Position numbers and translations under genes: made by a program. From Boudabousia liubingyangii (GTDB lineage: Bacteria > Actinomycetota > Actinomycetes > Actinomycetales > Actinomycetaceae): a stretch of 64,000 nt of DNA. This document shows, one piece after another, positions 28,190-37,792 of this stretch; the stretch's first letter is position 1; each line of letters starts with the position of its first letter. Where the stretch lies: contig NZ_MQSU01000004.1 in NCBI RefSeq assembly GCF_001907245.1, forward strand, positions 1 to 64,000, in the 5' to 3' direction. A model generated the notes under the pieces. The model was not told the origin of the DNA, did not search any database, and saw only the letters and a list, made by a program, of their open reading frames with translations.

Positions 28190-30484
28190 CTAACGCACGG
28201 TGTAGGTGGCGTTGCCCTTCACGTCCTCGACATTTAGGCCGGAAACGAACCGGTACTTACCGGGGGTCACCTGATACTGCTTAGTGCTGTCATTCCAGAC
28301 GCTCAGCTGCATCGGATCTACCTTCATGGTTAGAGTCTTGGACTCTCCCGGTTGTAAGGTGACCTTGTCGAAGGCCACCAGCTCACGTACCGGTGTCTGA
28401 ATGCCGCGCACACTGGGCTTCTTCACATAGACCTGCGGTGCGACTGCGCCGGCGCGCTCACCGGTGTTCTTCACCTGGACGCTGACAGTGACTGGCTGAT
28501 CTGCCTGGCCACTGGAGGCCGCTAGGGTAGGCTCCGATACTTCAAAAGTGGTGTAGGACAGGCCGTACCCGAACGGGAAAGCTGGCTTTTGCCCCATCGT
28601 GGTGTACCAGCGGTACCCCATCATGATGCCCTCAGTGTAGCGGGCCTCGAATCCCAGTTTGGCGCCGGGGAACTGGGCCCTGGTATTTGCCGGGAACTGC
28701 GAGTTCGTCGCCGGGAAGGTTTGCGGCAACCGTCCGGAAGGATTAACCTCGCCGGTCAGGAGGCGAACTGTCGCCTCACCAGCAGCCTGCCCAGGATAGA
28801 ACACGTCGAGGACGCCACGTACGTCATTCAGCCACGGCATTAGTACCGGGCCGCCTGCCTGCACCACTACGACCGTGTTGGGGTTACCGGCTGCTGCGGC
28901 TTTCACCGCATTATTCATATGCGGCAAGAAATCCAGGTTCGGCCGGTCAATCAGTTCCGTCGAAATCTGGGTGGCGAACACTAGGACGTAGTCTGCCTTA
29001 GCGGCAGCCTTCTTAATGCCGACCGGATCCCACTGGGACTTGTAGTCAATCTGAACATCTTTTCCAAGGCGCTTGGCCAGCGCATCAATCGCCGAGTCTG
29101 AGCTGACCGGACTGGTCACATTTGATGAGCCGCCACCAGACATGGGTTTCTTTGCTCCCGACCCAACGACGAGGACGCGCTTAACTGGCTTGCCCTCAAA
29201 GGTTTTGCCCAGCGGGAGGATGCCGTCGTTCTTGAGCAATACCGCGCCTTCTTCGACTGCGCGTTGGGCAACCTGGTTGCCACGTTCCGCATCGACCGGT
29301 TTAATATCGCGCTGCCGGTCATTGAGCTTTTCATCCCACGGGTGATCGAATAGGCCGAAGCGGAACATCTGGGTCAGGGTTTCACGTACCCGTCCTCGAA
29401 TTTCATCCCACGTCATTTGGCCCTTGGCAACTGCCCGCTTGATTTTTGCTTTCGAGGTCCAAAAACCGCCCGGAAGCTCCACATTTAGCCCGTTTTTGAT
29501 ATCCAGGGGCGACCAGGCTGCCGGGTAGTCAGTAACCACAAAGCCGCCAAACTTATGCAGGCCACGCAGGTCGTCTACCAGCGTCTTCTTTGAGCCGCAG
29601 GCAGTGTCCCCATTAATCTTGTTGTAGGCACACATAACAGCTGCCGGCTGCGATTCACGGATCGCATAGCGGAACGGCATCTCGTAAATCTCGTGCAGGG
29701 TACGCTGATCCATCTGCGAGTTGTTTTGTGTCCGGTTCGTTTCCTGATTATTCGCCACGTAGTGTTTCAGCGTGGCCATGATGCCCGCGCTTTGCAAGCC
29801 ACGCACATTGTGGGCGGCTATCGTACCGGACAGGAACGGATCCTCGCCGAAATATTCGAAGGTCCGACCCGCCTGCGGATTGCGAGCCAAGTTGAAGCCC
29901 GGCCCGAAAATCAGATCCTGGCCGCGATCAGCTGAATCCTGTGCGATGGTCTTCCCATATTCTTGGGCCAGTTCCCGGTTAAAGCTGGCTGCCTGCGTGA
30001 TTGGAGCCGGCAGGGCGGTGGCGGGTTCTCCGTTACGCAGCCCAGACGGACCGTCTGACATTACGAGGGCGGGAACGCGTAACTCCGGAATCGGCCTGAT
30101 ATATCCGATCGAAGGCGGACCGCCTGGTTTCAACCGAATGCCGGTCAGTGAGGAATAGCCGTGCAGCATGTGGATCAGTTGATCCTCATTCATTGCATTT
30201 ACAAGTAGTTCCGCCCGAGCTTCCGGGGTCAAGGAACTATCGAGCCACGGCCATTTCTTAATTTCCTCAGCGCTGGCCTGATAGGTCGGAGCCTGAATGT
30301 ACGTATTCGAATAGGTTTCCGCAAGCGAATTGGCTGGGCTTGAGGGTGAGCTTTCGGGGATGGTCCCACTAGCTAAGGCGGGCTGTGCCGAGAACAAAAG
30401 TGCCCCGGTGCTGGCTAAAGTCACGGCTAACGCCCCAAAGGAACGCCGTGATCTGGCGGTATTTTTAGAAAAAATTGTTGGCAT
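28190..30484 (-). CDS. Secreted GH3-family beta-glucosidase-like glycosidase
   Basis: A 764-residue exported enzyme. A Sec-type signal peptide spans about residues 1-38, with a basic start, a hydrophobic core and ALA before the cleavage site. The GH3 (alpha/beta)8 domain carries the substrate-binding KHYVANN segment (240-246) and the nucleophile D319 in FVVTDY. The alpha/beta sandwich and a C-terminal fibronectin-III-like domain (from about 650) follow. It should hydrolyse beta-linked glucosides outside the cell; no anchoring motif is seen. Upstream are two palindromic sites that could be operators. The neighbours are relics and unknown genes, so it may have been inserted between two copies of an older gene. 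Confidence 0.9.
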   Translation of the reverse strand: MPTIFSKNTARSRRSFGALAVTLASTGALLFSAQPALASGTIPESSPSSPANSLAETYSNTYIQAPTYQASAEEIKKWPWLDSSLTPEARAELLVNAMNEDQLIHMLHGYSSLTGIRLKPGGPPSIGYIRPIPELRVPALVMSDGPSGLRNGEPATALPAPITQAASFNRELAQEYGKTIAQDSADRGQDLIFGPGFNLARNPQAGRTFEYFGEDPFLSGTIAAHNVRGLQSAGIMATLKHYVANNQETNRTQNNSQMDQRTLHEIYEMPFRYAIRESQPAAVMCAYNKINGDTACGSKKTLVDDLRGLHKFGGFVVTDYPAAWSPLDIKNGLNVELPGGFWTSKAKIKRAVAKGQMTWDEIRGRVRETLTQMFRFGLFDHPWDEKLNDRQRDIKPVDAERGNQVAQRAVEEGAVLLKNDGILPLGKTFEGKPVKRVLVVGSGAKKPMSGGGSSNVTSPVSSDSAIDALAKRLGKDVQIDYKSQWDPVGIKKAAAKADYVLVFATQISTELIDRPNLDFLPHMNNAVKAAAAGNPNTVVVVQAGGPVLMPWLNDVRGVLDVFYPGQAAGEATVRLLTGEVNPSGRLPQTFPATNSQFPANTRAQFPGAKLGFEARYTEGIMMGYRWYTTMGQKPAFPFGYGLSYTTFEVSEPTLAASSGQADQPVTVSVQVKNTGERAGAVAPQVYVKKPSVRGIQTPVRELVAFDKVTLQPGESKTLTMKVDPMQLSVWNDSTKQYQVTPGKYRFVSGLNVEDVKGNATYTVR

Positions 30485-30499
30485 ATACTATCTCCGTTG

Positions 30500-30546
30500 A
30501 TACTGTATGACAAGGCCAATAAGATAATGGCTTCCGTACAGTATAC
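30500..30546 (-). promoter_or_regulatory. Paired palindromic sites upstream of the GH3 gene
   Basis: ATACTGTAT at 30500-30508 is an odd palindrome (ATAC/GTAT) and GTACAGTATAC at 30536-30546 contains a near match in inverted orientation, so ATACTGTA and TACAGTAT form an 8-bp inverted repeat about 28 bp apart. On the minus strand the distal copy includes TATACT, a good -10 hexamer, so a regulator bound here would cover the promoter. The rest of the gap to 30786 holds no gene I can support. Confidence 0.45.
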
Positions 30547-30786
30547 CACATCACACTTGTTGCGAGTGGGCAATTTGAGCATTTTCGGGTTAATGCCCTT
30601 TGGGGTTCTGGACAAAAATTGTATTTTTGGTTGGTGAAAGCTCTACACTGTCGTCGATTTAATCCACGCTCTTAAAAGCTACGTTCTCTGGTGCAAGGGT
30701 AAACGCAGAAACCCCCAATACCAGGGGGCCTCCTTGATGGCACCGGTAATAGGGCTGCAATAACTCAAGAAGATGGCGAATGGCAG

Positions 30787-31710
30787 TCACTTGGTGAAGA
30801 AGTAGTTGCCTGTGTCTGGGTCCTTTCGTAGAGTTCCCTCTTTGGCGATGAGGCAGTTGTAGAAGGCTCCCCAATGGGCTCCCTTCCACTGCTTGGGGTC
30901 CGGGGATGCTGGTTCGATTAAGTCCTCATCTTGTTCAGTTGTCATGTGGTTAAAACCTTCAAACCAAACCACGTCGAAACCTGAGCCTTCATTCGGGACG
31001 GAAGCATATTCTTCCCAAAGGGGAGTCGGCGGGATATTAAGGAAGGGGTAATGGGCACAGTAGGTTGCGACCTCGTCAGCGGGAATCTCACCTTCGTAGA
31101 ATAGGTCCATTACGCGTTTAGGAGTGAAAACCTGCTCGAAGGTAAAACGCTCTAACCAGTGCGGTAGATGCTTCGCAATCATAAAAGCGACCATTGGGTG
31201 ATTGATTTGATCTTTCCATGGTCGGCCGTCTTGGAAGCAATAGACACCATCATAATCTGCCAGAAGGGGACGATCATGAGCTTCAAAGGCATTTAGGTAG
31301 TGGGTGCGAGCTTCTGAATCCGGGTACGAATGCACTAACTGCCACAGCCAACCTGGCACCGGGCGGGAACGATCAACCCAGATTTCCCAGTTATTAAGTG
31401 CCTCATCAACCCAAAGATCGAACCATTTATCCATCAGGGCTAAAGCAATCATCTGCTTTGGGGTAGTGTCCCACTCGGGGACTCGACTGCGGATCTGCAA
31501 TAGGTTAGGTTCGTGGCTCATTGGGTGGCCATCACCGATCCTGCTCTGGTTTGTGCGCCTACGTAGTAGGTCAAACCCTGCCTGGACGATACTTTCAAAA
31601 TCGAGATCCTCAAGGTTTAGATCTGGCAGGTTGCACCATTTTAGCCCAGCACCAATAACGCCCTGTTCCTGGGCGTCGAGGGGCGACTGGGCGATATTTT
31701 CTTCAAACAT
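30787..31710 (-). CDS. Hypothetical protein, Trp-rich, no recognised family
   Basis: A 307-residue soluble protein rich in Trp, Pro and acidic residues, without signal peptide or membrane helices. No family is recognised. It lies in a run of minus-strand genes of unknown function with the frameshifted gene at 31866-32248, with about 150 bp between them. Its character resembles the unknown gene at 11726-12550, though I see no clear sequence similarity between them. Immunity-protein-like roles are possible but unsupported. A purine-rich stretch (gcgaagagcg) precedes the ATG. Confidence 0.6.
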   Translation of the reverse strand: MFEENIAQSPLDAQEQGVIGAGLKWCNLPDLNLEDLDFESIVQAGFDLLRRRTNQSRIGDGHPMSHEPNLLQIRSRVPEWDTTPKQMIALALMDKWFDLWVDEALNNWEIWVDRSRPVPGWLWQLVHSYPDSEARTHYLNAFEAHDRPLLADYDGVYCFQDGRPWKDQINHPMVAFMIAKHLPHWLERFTFEQVFTPKRVMDLFYEGEIPADEVATYCAHYPFLNIPPTPLWEEYASVPNEGSGFDVVWFEGFNHMTTEQDEDLIEPASPDPKQWKGAHWGAFYNCLIAKEGTLRKDPDTGNYFFTK

Positions 31711-31865
31711 CGCTCTTCGCTTTCTTTTTGTAAGGGGTTAGTTTTTTGGCGGAATCACATCAACGCCAGAAGGGGGACACAGCAACAATGCTGGCCACAA
31801 TCCGATAATAACCCCAGAAAGAGGAGGTGCAAAATTGACGTTAGTTTTGAAGAGACGGGGAAGTG

Positions 31866-32248
31866 CTAAGCAAACTTTATTTCTGAAAGTGGCGGGAACT
31901 GGGGGACTGCTTGGTCTGACAGGGGAGCACCCTCTAGGCAGACGGGTTTGTGGTCCCGGATGAGAAGCAGAAGGTGCATGTCTTCGGTCGATGCCATAAG
32001 GGCGAGGTCGCAAGGTTTGGTCTGAGCTTGGGGTGACCGTCAAAGGGCAGATTGATGGTTGGGCAGGTGCCGCAATCGCAAGTGGAGGCGACGGTGACTA
32101 GGTTTAGATTCTCAAGTATCTGAGAACGCCACTCGCTTGTTAACGTGGATTGTTGGTCTTCGTCGTCTGCGGAAGCGTAGGTCAACATGGCGACCATGAC
32201 TTCACGCTCCCGGTCAGAAAGAGGGCGGGGGAAATCAACTTTGGTCAC
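31866..32248 (-). pseudogene. Frameshifted small CxCGxCP-type gene
   Basis: From ATG at 32248 the frame encodes 104 residues and ends at TAG near 31934. After the conserved CDCGTCPTINL and a short run, the sequence expected from the relic at 27679-27903 continues in another frame (MASTEDMHLLLLIRDHKP, then SDQAVPQF and a stop at 31866-31868). Aligning both copies puts a single-base deletion near 32003, since the residue counts then match exactly. The gene is therefore probably broken near its middle. The N-terminus begins MTKVDFPRPLSDREREVMVAM. Function unknown. A sequencing error or programmed frameshift could also explain it. Confidence 0.6.
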
Positions 32249-32295
32249 GGGGCAATAATAGCAAGAAATGTGAGCTAGATTGCTATTATGGGCTT

Positions 32296-33360
32296 GTGGA
32301 ACAACAAGCGGAACAACAGAAAATAACCAGCTGGAAACAAGCCTATAAGCTAGCGAACCCCACTGGAAAGACCGGGCGAAACCTAGGCGACTTTACCGGT
32401 TTCGGCGATGAGACTCCCAGCGTCTACCGGGTAAATATGTGTACGGCACTCAATGGGCATGTCGCCTATGGTGCCATTGAAGGATTAGCCGTTGATAAGG
32501 CTACCGGGGAAGTGCGGGAGATCTTCTCGGTTCCAACGGACCTGCCGGAGTGGAATGAGGATCCGATTAGAGTTTGGCCCAGTGGCAAACCGGTAGATGA
32601 AATCTCTGTAGAGTTCGGGGAAGTCTTGCTGGCACAGTTGTTCGCCTGTTTCCCTGAGGAGCATAGGATTCGGGTGGCTCGCAGAGCAGACGAAGAAATG
32701 ATGACTCGGGTCGACTACGGTTACGCCTACCTTAAAGTGCTCGACATAGCACGCCAAGAGGAGGTCCAGATTCCGGGTAGTCTGCTGAAGAAGCTTGAGG
32801 AGGAAGTGGAACCTCAGCCGGAACTGGCGCAAAAAATAAAGGCGTACCGGAGTGCGGCAGGCGGGGGAGCGCCCTCGGAAAAAATAACGGAGGAACAGGG
32901 CGATAATGCCTCCGATGGGTATGAAGAGCGTATGCGGATTTGGCTTGAACCAGAATTTGCGTGGGCGGCCTTGGAACGGTTCGATGAATGGCTGGTGCAG
33001 CTGTCGACGATTAAAGATGTTGAGCATCAAGGCGGTGAGCCCTTCCTGAAGTTAGGGCGGAAGTATCTGGTTCATACGCCGGAGGGCGTCACGATGCGGG
33101 CGCTGGTGACTAGGGTGGACCGGAAGCTAGGTGAAGTGCGCATTGAGGCGAAAGGTGGGCCCCTGCGTTCCTCACTGACTTGCCGAATTGAGAACCCGGA
33201 ACCTGGAGTGACCGTTTTAGTGCGCATACAGGAGTACCCCGGCTGGGTAGGCAAAGTTTTTACTTGGATTAAGGGGCGACGTGAAGCCGCGGAAACCAGT
33301 GAATACCTTGAGCGTTGGGCCGCTTTTGCGCTGGGCCTAGAAGCTGAGGGTGAAGAATGA
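32296..33360 (+). CDS. Hypothetical protein upstream of mcrB
   Basis: A 354-residue, acidic, soluble protein with no recognised family. The middle (about 165-215) is a charged low-complexity linker and the last 110 residues form a conserved-looking domain (VTMRALVTRVDRKLGEVRIEA to YPGWVGKVFTWIKGRR). A copy of that last part is found as a pseudogene fragment at 39044-39268. The start is GTG; a TATTAT box ends 6 nt before it and there is no Shine-Dalgarno, so the message should be leaderless. It is divergent from the frameshifted gene and lies 155 bp before mcrB, with no proven link to it. Confidence 0.7.
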   Translation: MEQQAEQQKITSWKQAYKLANPTGKTGRNLGDFTGFGDETPSVYRVNMCTALNGHVAYGAIEGLAVDKATGEVREIFSVPTDLPEWNEDPIRVWPSGKPVDEISVEFGEVLLAQLFACFPEEHRIRVARRADEEMMTRVDYGYAYLKVLDIARQEEVQIPGSLLKKLEEEVEPQPELAQKIKAYRSAAGGGAPSEKITEEQGDNASDGYEERMRIWLEPEFAWAALERFDEWLVQLSTIKDVEHQGGEPFLKLGRKYLVHTPEGVTMRALVTRVDRKLGEVRIEAKGGPLRSSLTCRIENPEPGVTVLVRIQEYPGWVGKVFTWIKGRREAAETSEYLERWAAFALGLEAEGEE

Positions 33361-33515
33361 GATAGGAATTCAAGTCGCTTTACCGACGAGTATTGAACCA
33401 AAGCCTAAGCTTGGGTCCGTGATCACTGGATACGTGGTATTGGTTGGCACTACCGGAATATGGGACCGGGAATAGCAGTAAGATTATCCTCAGTATCGTT
33501 TAGGAAAGGTCAAAG

Positions 33516-35348
33516 ATGTCTGAGCAGTTTTTAACCTACCAAGTTGATCCGGAAGAAGTGGCGGGATCGTGGCTTCCTCGTGAAGTCAATATTGGTTCCT
33601 TAGCGTGGATCGTATTGTCGCATCTATTTGGGGATAAAAGGTCGGTTATTGATCCAGATACCATCATCTGGACGGCAGAGAATGCTCAAAACTTCTTGGA
33701 CAACTACCAGCTCTTAGAAGACTCTAGGAGCATGTGGGAAAAGTTCGAATCGCAAATGCAGGAACTCGAATACCCGCAGGTTCTTCTGGCAACCGAAATC
33801 ATGTGGTTGCGGCATCTGCCTAATACTGATGTAACTCCCGCCAGAAAGATTAGCGACCTAAATCGGCTTCTAGCTGCGGGTGGGATTCAGCTCTCGCTGC
33901 CAAATGACATGGTTAGTGCTCTAGCGGAAGAAAATGCCGTCTTCGGGGGAGGTCGTGGTTATAATCAGCAGGCTTGGGCAATGTTGATTTGGATGGCGGA
34001 ATTCGTGATTCGATTCGATAGTCTGAGTGAATCCGAGAAGCAACAGGTGTTGCGTGATCCCTGGGCTTTTCACCGGGTGACGATTCGGAACAGCGATGAC
34101 GATAAGTTAATGGCACACGCTTTGCTCAGCCTGGTATATCCGAAGGTTTTTGAAAAGATCTGCGCCCGACAGCACAAGGTAGACATTAGGAATTGCTATG
34201 CTGAAAAATACCTTGATCGTGCTCCTGGTAAAGATTCTGAAACTTTGACATTGGATCAAGATCTTTATGGGATCCGGAAGAAAATCTGGCGGGAAACAGG
34301 TGAGCCTATTGAGTGGTATGCAGAGCCGCTTGTGAGCCGTTGGCGGCCTGAAAAAACCGTAACCAAAATGGAAGCGAAGGCTGCTGCCTCTTCACTTCGA
34401 GACCGGACTGGTGTCGAAAATGAGGATGAGGTATTAGAAGAGGAAGATACCTCGAGTTTAAAGTGGGACGTTGGCGGAGTTGAGGCGCTGGCGGACCGAC
34501 TAAAACTTGATTCGAAATGGCTAACCAAAATCGCCGAGCTGCTATTAAACCGTAAGCAGATGATCCTGTGTGGCCCGCCGGGAACTGGGAAAACCTACCT
34601 AGCCAAGAACCTAGCTGCGCTTTTAAGTGAAGGTGCGCAGCGGAGTCGGCTAGTGCAATTCCATCCCTCCTATAGTTATGAAGATTTCTTCGAAGGGATC
34701 CGTCCCGTATTAAATAGTAGGGATGCGGCTGGGGCGCACGCGGTCGCTTTCGAGCTACACGCCGGACCGTTAAAGCAAATCGCGCAGGCTGCTAAGGAAG
34801 ACCCGAACCATAACTATGTGTTGATTATTGATGAGGTTAACCGCGTGGATATTGCGCGCGTGTTTGGGGAACTCTATTTCTTGCTCGAATACCGAAATGA
34901 GAACATTAGTTTGCAGTATTCGAAAGAGAACTTCTCACTGCCTTCAAACCTCTTGATTATTGGCACGATGAATACCTCGGACCGGTCGATTGCGCTGGTG
35001 GATGCAGCTATTCGGCGTCGTTTCCCCTTCGTGGAACTGCACCCGGACAGTGTCCCGATTCGCGACTTGCTGGCGAATACTTATGGGCCGGATCATTTGC
35101 TTACGCGTTTGCATGCGCGTCTGAACGCGAACTTGGGCGAGAAGTATCGTGAACTGCAGATTGGGCCGTCATATTTCATGCGCCCGGAGGCTTTGGAATC
35201 GGATGGTTTGGCGCGAATCTGGGAGTATGACATTCTGCCGCTTATGTCCGAGCGTCTGTACGGCACTTTGACCCCCTCTGAGCTTAAGCGTCGTTTTAGT
35301 CTGGAGGCGTTGCTGGCTCAGCTGCAGGATTACGATCAGGAACTCTAA
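33516..35348 (+). CDS. mcrB: McrB-type AAA+ GTPase subunit of a type IV restriction system
   Basis: A 610-residue protein. The AAA+ motor lies in the C-terminal half: Walker A GPPGTGKT at 353-360, the McrB signature FHPSYSYEDFFEG, Walker B LIIDEVNR, GTMNTSDRS and the RRRFPF sensor region. McrB hexamers bind modified DNA through the N-terminal domain and move it using GTP. Here the first 300 residues are not the E. coli methylcytosine-binding domain as far as I can see, so the recognised modification is open. A ggaaagg Shine-Dalgarno precedes the ATG. mcrC follows after 6 bp. Confidence 0.9.
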   Translation: MSEQFLTYQVDPEEVAGSWLPREVNIGSLAWIVLSHLFGDKRSVIDPDTIIWTAENAQNFLDNYQLLEDSRSMWEKFESQMQELEYPQVLLATEIMWLRHLPNTDVTPARKISDLNRLLAAGGIQLSLPNDMVSALAEENAVFGGGRGYNQQAWAMLIWMAEFVIRFDSLSESEKQQVLRDPWAFHRVTIRNSDDDKLMAHALLSLVYPKVFEKICARQHKVDIRNCYAEKYLDRAPGKDSETLTLDQDLYGIRKKIWRETGEPIEWYAEPLVSRWRPEKTVTKMEAKAAASSLRDRTGVENEDEVLEEEDTSSLKWDVGGVEALADRLKLDSKWLTKIAELLLNRKQMILCGPPGTGKTYLAKNLAALLSEGAQRSRLVQFHPSYSYEDFFEGIRPVLNSRDAAGAHAVAFELHAGPLKQIAQAAKEDPNHNYVLIIDEVNRVDIARVFGELYFLLEYRNENISLQYSKENFSLPSNLLIIGTMNTSDRSIALVDAAIRRRFPFVELHPDSVPIRDLLANTYGPDHLLTRLHARLNANLGEKYRELQIGPSYFMRPEALESDGLARIWEYDILPLMSERLYGTLTPSELKRRFSLEALLAQLQDYDQEL

Positions 35349-35354
35349 CGCACT

Positions 35355-36551
35355 ATGGAAACCTCTTTGGAGTCTGTTCCGGTTCAGCGTTTTCGGACGA
35401 CCGAGAATAAGGCTGAGACTTTCCCGATTCCGGATCTGCTTGCGCAGAAACTGATCGACTTCGGGCTGGCGGATGTCTTCCCGACGCCGGTTTCTGATCA
35501 CTGGCGAGTGGTACCCAAGCTGAACCGGGTGGGTCTAGTTGCGGTGAATGGTTTTGAGTTCCAGGTGGAACCAAAGGTGCCGGTCCAAAACTTGTTTGCC
35601 ATGTTGGCTTTCGAACAGGACTTGGAGTTACTTAATTTCTTAGCTTCGTCCTCTTGGCAGGATAGTAGCTTGAGTGATTTGTTAATCGGATTTTTTGCGC
35701 GCTTGTGTGACCGGGCTTTGAATTTGGGGCTGATGCGTGACTATCAGAAACGGGATGAGCGAAGTAATACTGTTCGAGGACGCATCGACTTTTCGGCTCA
35801 AATCCGTCAGTCCCCGGGAACTTGGCTTCCGCTTCAGACGACTTACCATCACTATTCGGTGGATTGTGCAGAGAACCAAATCCTGAAATCAGTAACTGTG
35901 GCCTTGCTGGGATACCAGTATTTGGGGAGTGAAAACTTTAGGGTATTGCAGCGTCTGGAGCGGCAACTATCAGAGGTCAGTGTGGTCCCGCTTGGGGCGG
36001 ACCTGCCAGAGGTTTATATTAGTCGGCTTAATGAGCATTATGGGCCGGTGTTGCGATTAGCGAGGGCGATTTGGCAGGGAATGAATTTTAGCCAGAGCCA
36101 AGGGCGGGAGCGTAGTTTTTCCTTTGTTTTTGACATGGCAAAGATCTTTGAGCGTTTTGGTTCTGAGCTTTTGCGGCAGGCTTGGCAGGATGTGCCGGGT
36201 GCGGAAACTATTTTACAGGCTCACTATCACCTTGATGAGGGGCAAGAGGTTTCGATTTACCCGGATGTGGTGTTAGCTGATGCTGGTGATCCTGAGACAG
36301 TTCGGGTGGTGGCGGATATGAAGTATAAGCGCGCCTTGGCTAGGGAGGATATTTACCAGTTGGTTAGTTATTGTGGCCGACTGGGTTTAGCTGAGGGGCA
36401 TTTGCTTTATGCCGGTGGTGCTGAGGATGTGGTGAAGGTACGCGGCATTGGCGTTCGGATTTTTGTGCATGTAGTAGATCTTTCTTTGCCGATCGGGCAG
36501 GTGTGTGAGCAGGTCCGCGGCTTGGCTGAAAGGATGCTTTTAGGGGAGTAG
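35355..36551 (+). CDS. mcrC: McrC-type nuclease subunit
   Basis: A 398-residue partner of McrB. The C-terminal PD-(D/E)xK nuclease has D304 (SIYPDVVLAD) and D321-M-K323 (VADMKYK), with Asp in the position often held by Glu, then a Q-containing segment (DIYQLVSYC). The N-terminal half would contact the McrB ring. Together they cut modified foreign DNA. Coding is tight with mcrB and the pair looks intact. After the stop about 150 bp lead to the lipoprotein cluster. Confidence 0.9.
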   Translation: METSLESVPVQRFRTTENKAETFPIPDLLAQKLIDFGLADVFPTPVSDHWRVVPKLNRVGLVAVNGFEFQVEPKVPVQNLFAMLAFEQDLELLNFLASSSWQDSSLSDLLIGFFARLCDRALNLGLMRDYQKRDERSNTVRGRIDFSAQIRQSPGTWLPLQTTYHHYSVDCAENQILKSVTVALLGYQYLGSENFRVLQRLERQLSEVSVVPLGADLPEVYISRLNEHYGPVLRLARAIWQGMNFSQSQGRERSFSFVFDMAKIFERFGSELLRQAWQDVPGAETILQAHYHLDEGQEVSIYPDVVLADAGDPETVRVVADMKYKRALAREDIYQLVSYCGRLGLAEGHLLYAGGAEDVVKVRGIGVRIFVHVVDLSLPIGQVCEQVRGLAERMLLGE

Positions 36552-36708
36552 TCGCGCAGTGTAGTGCGTATATTGGGGGAGTGCGATGTTCCTAGGGCTT
36601 TTCCATATTTTGTTTCTTTTTCTTTTCTGTGGATAAGTTGCTGTGTATTTTTGGACTTATTGTTACTCTTGTGCCTAAAGAATTAACTTTTATCGTTTGG
36701 GGCTCGTC

Positions 36709-37530
36709 GTGTTTAAGCAAACTGAACAAAAGTTAGGGGTTTCTTTGGGGTGTCAGAATGGATCCTGTCTTTCTGGCCGTGCTCCTAGGGGGCTTTCAGC
36801 TAATCGGTTCCTGCTGGGTTCGGTTAGGCGCTTTTGGCGTTTGGCGGCAGTTTCGGCTTTGGTTGTCCCACTTGTTGCATGCGGTTCGCAAACTGATGTA
36901 GTTACTGCTGAGCGGAGTTCAGTGCCTACGAGTGAGTCTTCGACTAGTGCTGGTCCGGAAGCGAGTACGCCGGAAAGGGTAACGCCGGTAACTCCGGAAG
37001 GAGTCGAGGAACGGCGGGTTTTCACGTGGGAGAATTATCGGACTCCTGAGACCCCAGCTGGGCGTAAAGAACATTTGCCAGCTTGGGCTTTGGAGAAACC
37101 TGCAAAATATGATCCGAAGAATTTCCCTAATACTGTTGAGGGCAAAGAAGCGTTTGCGAAGTACTTCTTGAAGACTTTGATTTTGGAATCTCATACTCTG
37201 AACTTTGCAATAACTAAAACGCTGTATGAGGATTGTTCTTCTTGTGGGCACTTCGTAGAGAAAGCGGTGGCGCAAGGGAACGATAGAAAATTTGTCAAAC
37301 TCTCAAAACTGAAAAATCTAACTACGGTTTTGAAGTTTCATCTCATGGCAAGTGATTCTTGTTCATTTGTACTTCGGGCTTCAATAGATAATAGGGACGG
37401 ACGAGAACATCTCCAAGATTTTCGGGTAACAGTTGTTTCTCACGATGGGGCGCTGGAGGTTTCGGAGTTTTTCACGTCAGAGGATTATCGGACGATTGAG
37501 CCTAATGACCAGGTTATCGAGTTGGACTGA
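36709..37530 (+). CDS. DUF6318-family lipoprotein (first paralogue)
   Basis: A 273-residue lipoprotein from the GTG at 36709, chosen because its N-terminus lines up with the paralogues at 37793 and 39428. A hydrophobic signal ends in the lipobox LVAC, after which comes a Ser/Thr/Pro-rich tether of about 40 residues. The globular domain has PAWALEKPAKYDP, NTVEGKEAFAKYF and a CSSC pair typical of DUF6318. It is expected on the outer face of the membrane; function unknown. Codon use differs from core genes (AT-richer, few CTA). It is the first of three tandem paralogues, and unlike the others its upstream region is not the conserved leader repeat. Confidence 0.8.
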   Translation: MFKQTEQKLGVSLGCQNGSCLSGRAPRGLSANRFLLGSVRRFWRLAAVSALVVPLVACGSQTDVVTAERSSVPTSESSTSAGPEASTPERVTPVTPEGVEERRVFTWENYRTPETPAGRKEHLPAWALEKPAKYDPKNFPNTVEGKEAFAKYFLKTLILESHTLNFAITKTLYEDCSSCGHFVEKAVAQGNDRKFVKLSKLKNLTTVLKFHLMASDSCSFVLRASIDNRDGREHLQDFRVTVVSHDGALEVSEFFTSEDYRTIEPNDQVIELD

Positions 37531-37686
37531 GGTTTTGTTTCTAAGGTTACTTGTTGAGATATTTTCGATTTATGGTGGCTTATTTTGTCCGATAACTGGT
37601 GGTATCGGGGAAGATTCGCAAGATTGAGAGCTAAAGATGGTCTTCGATAGTTTGCCATTCTGATTTGTTTTGTATTTCCAGATTGT

Positions 37687-37792
37687 ATTGTGACCTACTG
37701 CTAAGAGGGGATGTGGAAAACTTGCGGCTCTTTTTCTTCTCTTTTGTTACTCTGTAGCCAGTTATTCGCCCTTTTGGTAGTGGGAGTTTAAG
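37687..37792 (+). repeat. Promoter-leader repeat, copy 1
   Basis: About 106 bp immediately upstream of the second DUF6318 gene are nearly identical to 39321-39427 upstream of the third. They include TTGCGG at 37722-37727 and GTTACT at 37746-37751 (18-bp spacing), a probable promoter, and a gtgggagtttaag Shine-Dalgarno before the ATG. The repeat shows that gene and regulatory region were duplicated together. Confidence 0.75.

Noticed and set aside
31738-32043. Minus-strand frame as a possible separate gene next to the frameshifted gene
   Set aside because: It uses a third reading frame with an Arg/Pro/Ser-rich sequence; the conserved continuation lies in a different frame.
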